DNA from: an uncultured Latescibacterota bacterium
GTDB taxonomy: Bacteria > Latescibacterota > UBA2968
Reading direction: 5' to 3'
Assembly: GCA_951812755.1 (NCBI GenBank)
Contig: OX638329.1
Span: 2,899,339 to 2,963,338, forward strand
DNA: 64,000 nucleotides
Shown here in pieces: positions 61,291-64,000 of the stretch. Positions within the stretch are counted from its first letter, which is position 1. Every line of letters starts with the position of its first letter. The position numbers were made by a program, and so were the translations under genes. A model generated the notes under the pieces. That model saw only the letters and a list, made by a program, of their open reading frames with translations. It ran no database searches and was not told where the DNA came from.

Positions 61291-62790
61291 GTGATTTTGA
61301 AAGGATATGGTTACACTCTGGCAGTGTGGTTGCTGTTTGTCTCAAATGTCGGTGTAGTTGAGCCATCACAGATGGACTCGGTGCTGGTCGATATTATCAA
61401 GGGCAATTATTACGGGGCAATGGTGCGGTGCGAGGATGTGATTGCCGCCGATTCGACAGCGGCGGATGCGTACCGATTTTTGGGATGGCTTCAAATTGTG
61501 ACGCGGCAAGGCGATTTGCAAGAGGCCAGGGAGAATTTGCGGCGGGCCATCCATCTAAAAATAGAGGATGCGGGAGCGCATAACGATCTCGGGGTGGTGT
61601 ATTTTTTTCAGCGCAATTACAGCCCGGCCATTGAAGCATTTGAGCAGGCGGTCGCGCTAAAGCCCGATGAGACAATGTTTTACCGAAATCTGGGTTTTGT
61701 GACTGAATTGGCAGGGGCGTATTCCGATGCGGAATCGGCGTTTCAGGCTGTTTTGGAGAGAGATCCGACGGACGATTTGGCGGTTTACGGATATGGTCTT
61801 GCACTGGTCAGGCAAGCGCGTTACGACGAGGCGCTGGAGGCATTTCAAAAGGCTGTCCAGATGTTTTCGGATCGCAAAGAGGCACACTTGGAAATCGGAC
61901 AACTTATGATGATGCATGGCAAGTATGCGTCTGCTATATTTGCATACAAACGGGCGACAAAAATCGATTTTGAAGATCCCAAAGGCCATTATGGACTGGC
62001 ACAGGCTTATCAGGTATCGGGCGATTCTCTGTCGGCGCGACACGCGTGGGAGACGTTTAAGTTTTTTGACGAGCGCCACCGGCACACGGTTCGAGATCAG
62101 TATGTGTTGCCCGTACGATTTGATAAGATAGCCGACTTGCTGGATTTTGGAGACAGGTTTGTGAGATTGGGGCATCACGATAAGGCAATAGAGATTTATC
62201 GGGAAGCGGTCGTTCTGGTAGAAGATCCGGATTTGCCCTGGCGGTTTAGTCCGGAGGTTCCCCTGATCTATTTGGCTCTGGGACAGTCCTACCAGGCATT
62301 GGGGGATGTAGAGCGGGCGCGGCGGTCTTATGATGCGGCTTTTGCGCTGGGTGAAGGGAGCATGGTATCTGACGAGGCATTGAGATACAGGACGGATATG
62401 TTCTTGTGTGCCGATGGGTTGTCGCGTGATGTGGTGGAGGGATATGAGCGAATTGTGGCGATGGATCCAATTGCCTATGCTGCGTTCTATATTTACGATC
62501 AGATCAGTCAGGCACAGGCGAAGACGGGACATCTGAATAAGTGCATTGCGACCTATAAGATTAAAGCAGAGCAGGTTGCGTATTCTGCGGGGTTGCTGAT
62601 GCGATTGGGTGTGGCATATGCGGTAGCGGGGGATATGGACGCGGCAAAGGCATTGTATGATCAGGTGATTCAGAGTGTGGAAGATCCGCGCGAGCTGTAT
62701 CTCCAGTTGTCGATTCTCTACGGGCGGGCGGGGCGGAAAGCAGAGGCCGAGGCCATGGCGGCAAAAGCATCCGCAGATGAACGCAGATAA
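61291..62790 (+). CDS. Exported TPR-repeat protein
   Basis: This 499-residue protein has an N-terminal hydrophobic signal (about 5-22, GYTLAVWLLFVSNVGVV) and about ten TPR units, clear ones being AGAHNDLGVVYFFQRNYSPA near 95 and LGQSYQALGDVERARRSYDA near 340. TPRs mediate protein binding; the partner may be the cytochrome or membrane protein of the same operon. GTG at 61291 follows GAGGAGG closely; TTG at 61297 is an alternative with better spacing. The last ~20 bp of the gene are part of a tandem 10-bp repeat, so the C-terminus may have been altered by it. Confidence 0.78.
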   Translation: MILKGYGYTLAVWLLFVSNVGVVEPSQMDSVLVDIIKGNYYGAMVRCEDVIAADSTAADAYRFLGWLQIVTRQGDLQEARENLRRAIHLKIEDAGAHNDLGVVYFFQRNYSPAIEAFEQAVALKPDETMFYRNLGFVTELAGAYSDAESAFQAVLERDPTDDLAVYGYGLALVRQARYDEALEAFQKAVQMFSDRKEAHLEIGQLMMMHGKYASAIFAYKRATKIDFEDPKGHYGLAQAYQVSGDSLSARHAWETFKFFDERHRHTVRDQYVLPVRFDKIADLLDFGDRFVRLGHHDKAIEIYREAVVLVEDPDLPWRFSPEVPLIYLALGQSYQALGDVERARRSYDAAFALGEGSMVSDEALRYRTDMFLCADGLSRDVVEGYERIVAMDPIAYAAFYIYDQISQAQAKTGHLNKCIATYKIKAEQVAYSAGLLMRLGVAYAVAGDMDAAKALYDQVIQSVEDPRELYLQLSILYGRAGRKAEAEAMAAKASADERR

Positions 62791-62800
62791 ACGCAGATGA
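62771..62800. repeat. Three tandem 10-bp repeats
   Basis: CCGCAGATGA, ACGCAGATAA and ACGCAGATGA lie head to tail. The second supplies the stop codon of the TPR gene. This ACGCAGATRA unit resembles short dispersed intergenic repeats known from many bacterial genomes. Confidence 0.8.
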
Positions 62801-62836
62801 GCGTGATTGTACTTTCGCAATTGGATGGGAGTATTA

Positions 62837-64000
62837 GTGATTAGAGTTATTGGAATTCTTTTTTTGCTTTTTTGTTCGGGTTCTGCTGCCTCAGAGCAAT
62901 TTGTGGAGGTTGCAGAAGCGTCTGGTATATCGTTTGTGCATCGGACTGGCGCACGGGGAAATTGGTATTATTTGGAAACTATGGGGTCGGGCTGTGCGGT
63001 GTTTGATGCGGATGGGGATGGCGATCTCGATTTGTATTTTGTCAATGGAGAACACGGGCAGATGGGCGGCGAGAATGCGTTTTACCGAAATGATGGTGGG
63101 TTTCGCTTTTCGGCTGTTCCAGGCGCGCCTGGTGTGGGGTATGGGATGGGGTGTACGGTTGGGGATTATGACAATGATGGCGATCTCGATCTTTATACGA
63201 CGGGTTATGATGCCAATGTGTTGTATCAAAATGATGGTCGTGGCGGTTTTATGAAAAAAAAGGCGGGCGTGGGGGGCGGTGGATGGTCTGCTGGTGCCAC
63301 CTTTTTTGATGCGGATGGGGATGGCGATCTGGATCTGTATGTGGCGCGCTATTTGACGTATGATGTGAAAACCGAGCCGCATTGCGAGCGGGTGGGCGTT
63401 CGCACGTATTGCGATCCGGGCTATTTTGAAGGTGCGCCGGATTTGCTTTATCGGAATGAGGGGAATGGACTATTTACAGATGTGTCCTTTGAGGCGGGTG
63501 TGGCGGATTCTTCGGGCAAAGGGCTTGGGGTGGTGAGTCTGGATTACGATGGGGATGGGGATACCGATCTCTATGTGGCGAATGATACGACGCCAAATTT
63601 TTTGTACCGCAACGCGGGCGGGCGGTTTGAGAATGCAGGTGTAGAGGCGGGTGTGGCGTTTAATGCGCAAGGTCGAACGCAGGCGGGGATGGGGGTTGAT
63701 GTGGGGGATGTAGATGGGGACGGGCGATCAGATATTTTTGTGACGAATTTTTCCTACGAGACCAATGCGATATACCAGAGTGCGGCGGGTGGATTTTTTA
63801 CAGAGGTCAGCGTGCTAACCGGAATTGCCGGGGCGTCTCTGTTGCCTTTGGGATTTGGCACTCATTTTTTCGATTATGACAACGATGGCGATCTGGATCT
63901 GTTTGTGGCAAATGGACATATTTTCCCGAATGTGAAGGCGTTTTCCCTGGCTGAGTCCTATTTACAGGCGGATCAAATATTTCGCAATACGGATGGGCGA
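62837..64000 (+). CDS. CRTAC1-like FG-GAP/VCBS repeat protein, cut by the window edge
   Basis: The reading frame runs open to the end of the window (388 codons). A short signal peptide (VIRVIGILFLLFCSGSAAS) is followed by VEVAEASGISFVHRTGA and at least six calcium-binding loops: DADGDGDLDLYF, DYDNDGDLDLYT, DADGDGDLDLYV, DYDGDGDTDLYV, DVDGDGRSDIFV and DYDNDGDLDLFV. This is the typical CRTAC1 propeller, usually followed by an ASPIC/UnbV domain outside the window. It is likely surface or periplasmic. GTG at 62837 has GGGAG five bases upstream. It follows the TPR gene by 46 bp in the same direction. Confidence 0.88.
   Translation, partial: MIRVIGILFLLFCSGSAASEQFVEVAEASGISFVHRTGARGNWYYLETMGSGCAVFDADGDGDLDLYFVNGEHGQMGGENAFYRNDGGFRFSAVPGAPGVGYGMGCTVGDYDNDGDLDLYTTGYDANVLYQNDGRGGFMKKKAGVGGGGWSAGATFFDADGDGDLDLYVARYLTYDVKTEPHCERVGVRTYCDPGYFEGAPDLLYRNEGNGLFTDVSFEAGVADSSGKGLGVVSLDYDGDGDTDLYVANDTTPNFLYRNAGGRFENAGVEAGVAFNAQGRTQAGMGVDVGDVDGDGRSDIFVTNFSYETNAIYQSAAGGFFTEVSVLTGIAGASLLPLGFGTHFFDYDNDGDLDLFVANGHIFPNVKAFSLAESYLQADQIFRNTDGR

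Noticed and set aside
62850-63254. Plus-strand open frame of 134 codons
   Set aside because: Out-of-frame shadow of the FG-GAP protein starting at 62837, which carries the calcium-loop repeats.
1-64000. CRISPR arrays, rRNA, tRNA genes or a replication origin
   Set aside because: No regularly spaced repeats, no conserved rRNA stretches and no cloverleaf or DnaA-box cluster were noticed in reading the window.

Overview
The window looks like a piece of a Gram-negative, aerobic, heterotrophic bacterium of the FCB/PVC neighbourhood. Large numbers of phytanoyl-CoA-dioxygenase-like (PhyH) proteins, OPT-like multi-pass membrane proteins, TonB receptors, PorV/PorQ barrels, secreted proteins with type IX-like C-terminal sorting domains and GWxTD/TPR proteins are typical of uncultured lineages such as Latescibacterota or Poribacteria. 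That placement is an inference from gene content. No rRNA or tRNA gene was seen that could settle it.

Region 1 (1-23.6 kb) is a catabolic neighbourhood. It holds five of the six PhyH-family genes, a PurN-like formyltransferase, a DapA-like aldolase, a Gfo/Idh/MocA oxidoreductase, a D-2-hydroxyacid dehydrogenase, a propeller-PHP fusion, an alpha/beta hydrolase, a neutral-ceramidase-like enzyme, a large membrane protein, two oligogalacturonate-lyase-like propeller proteins and a transglutaminase-core protein. Two tandem-domain PhyH genes (119 and 4889) are duplicates that also share about 100 bp of promoter. Several PhyH proteins lack the acidic residue of the usual HxD iron-binding motif.

Region 2 (23.6-32 kb) is a rearranged zone built from one module: diheme cytochrome c peroxidase gene, SUMF1-like gene, palindromic operator, LacI-type regulator. 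One copy is complete (28.3-31.8 kb). Others are deleted, truncated or fused remnants (23.6-25.3, 27.3-28.2 and 44.4-44.8 kb). An IS1380-type transposase gene lies between two of them.

Region 3 (32-55.1 kb) holds two paralogous outer-membrane loci (32.15-41.98 and 45.20-55.11 kb). Each has a small beta-barrel, a TonB-dependent receptor with a carboxypeptidase-regulatory-like N-terminal domain, a large secreted protein with FN3 and sorting-like C-terminus, a PorV/PorQ-like barrel and a convergent TPR/GWxTD gene. A 398-nt segment covering the 3' end of lacI and the leader of the outer-membrane operon is identical in both except for one base, while the mature proteins have diverged. The segment contains a dyad and a terminator-like hairpin, so it looks like a shared regulatory cassette spread or homogenised by recombination. 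This duplicated, LacI-linked surface locus is the best candidate here for an undescribed system.

Region 4 (55.2-64 kb) has a PhyH gene with a canonical iron site, an octaheme cytochrome with HEAT and TPR repeats, an exported protein of unknown function, a second large membrane protein, a TPR protein and the start of a CRTAC1-like FG-GAP protein cut by the window edge.
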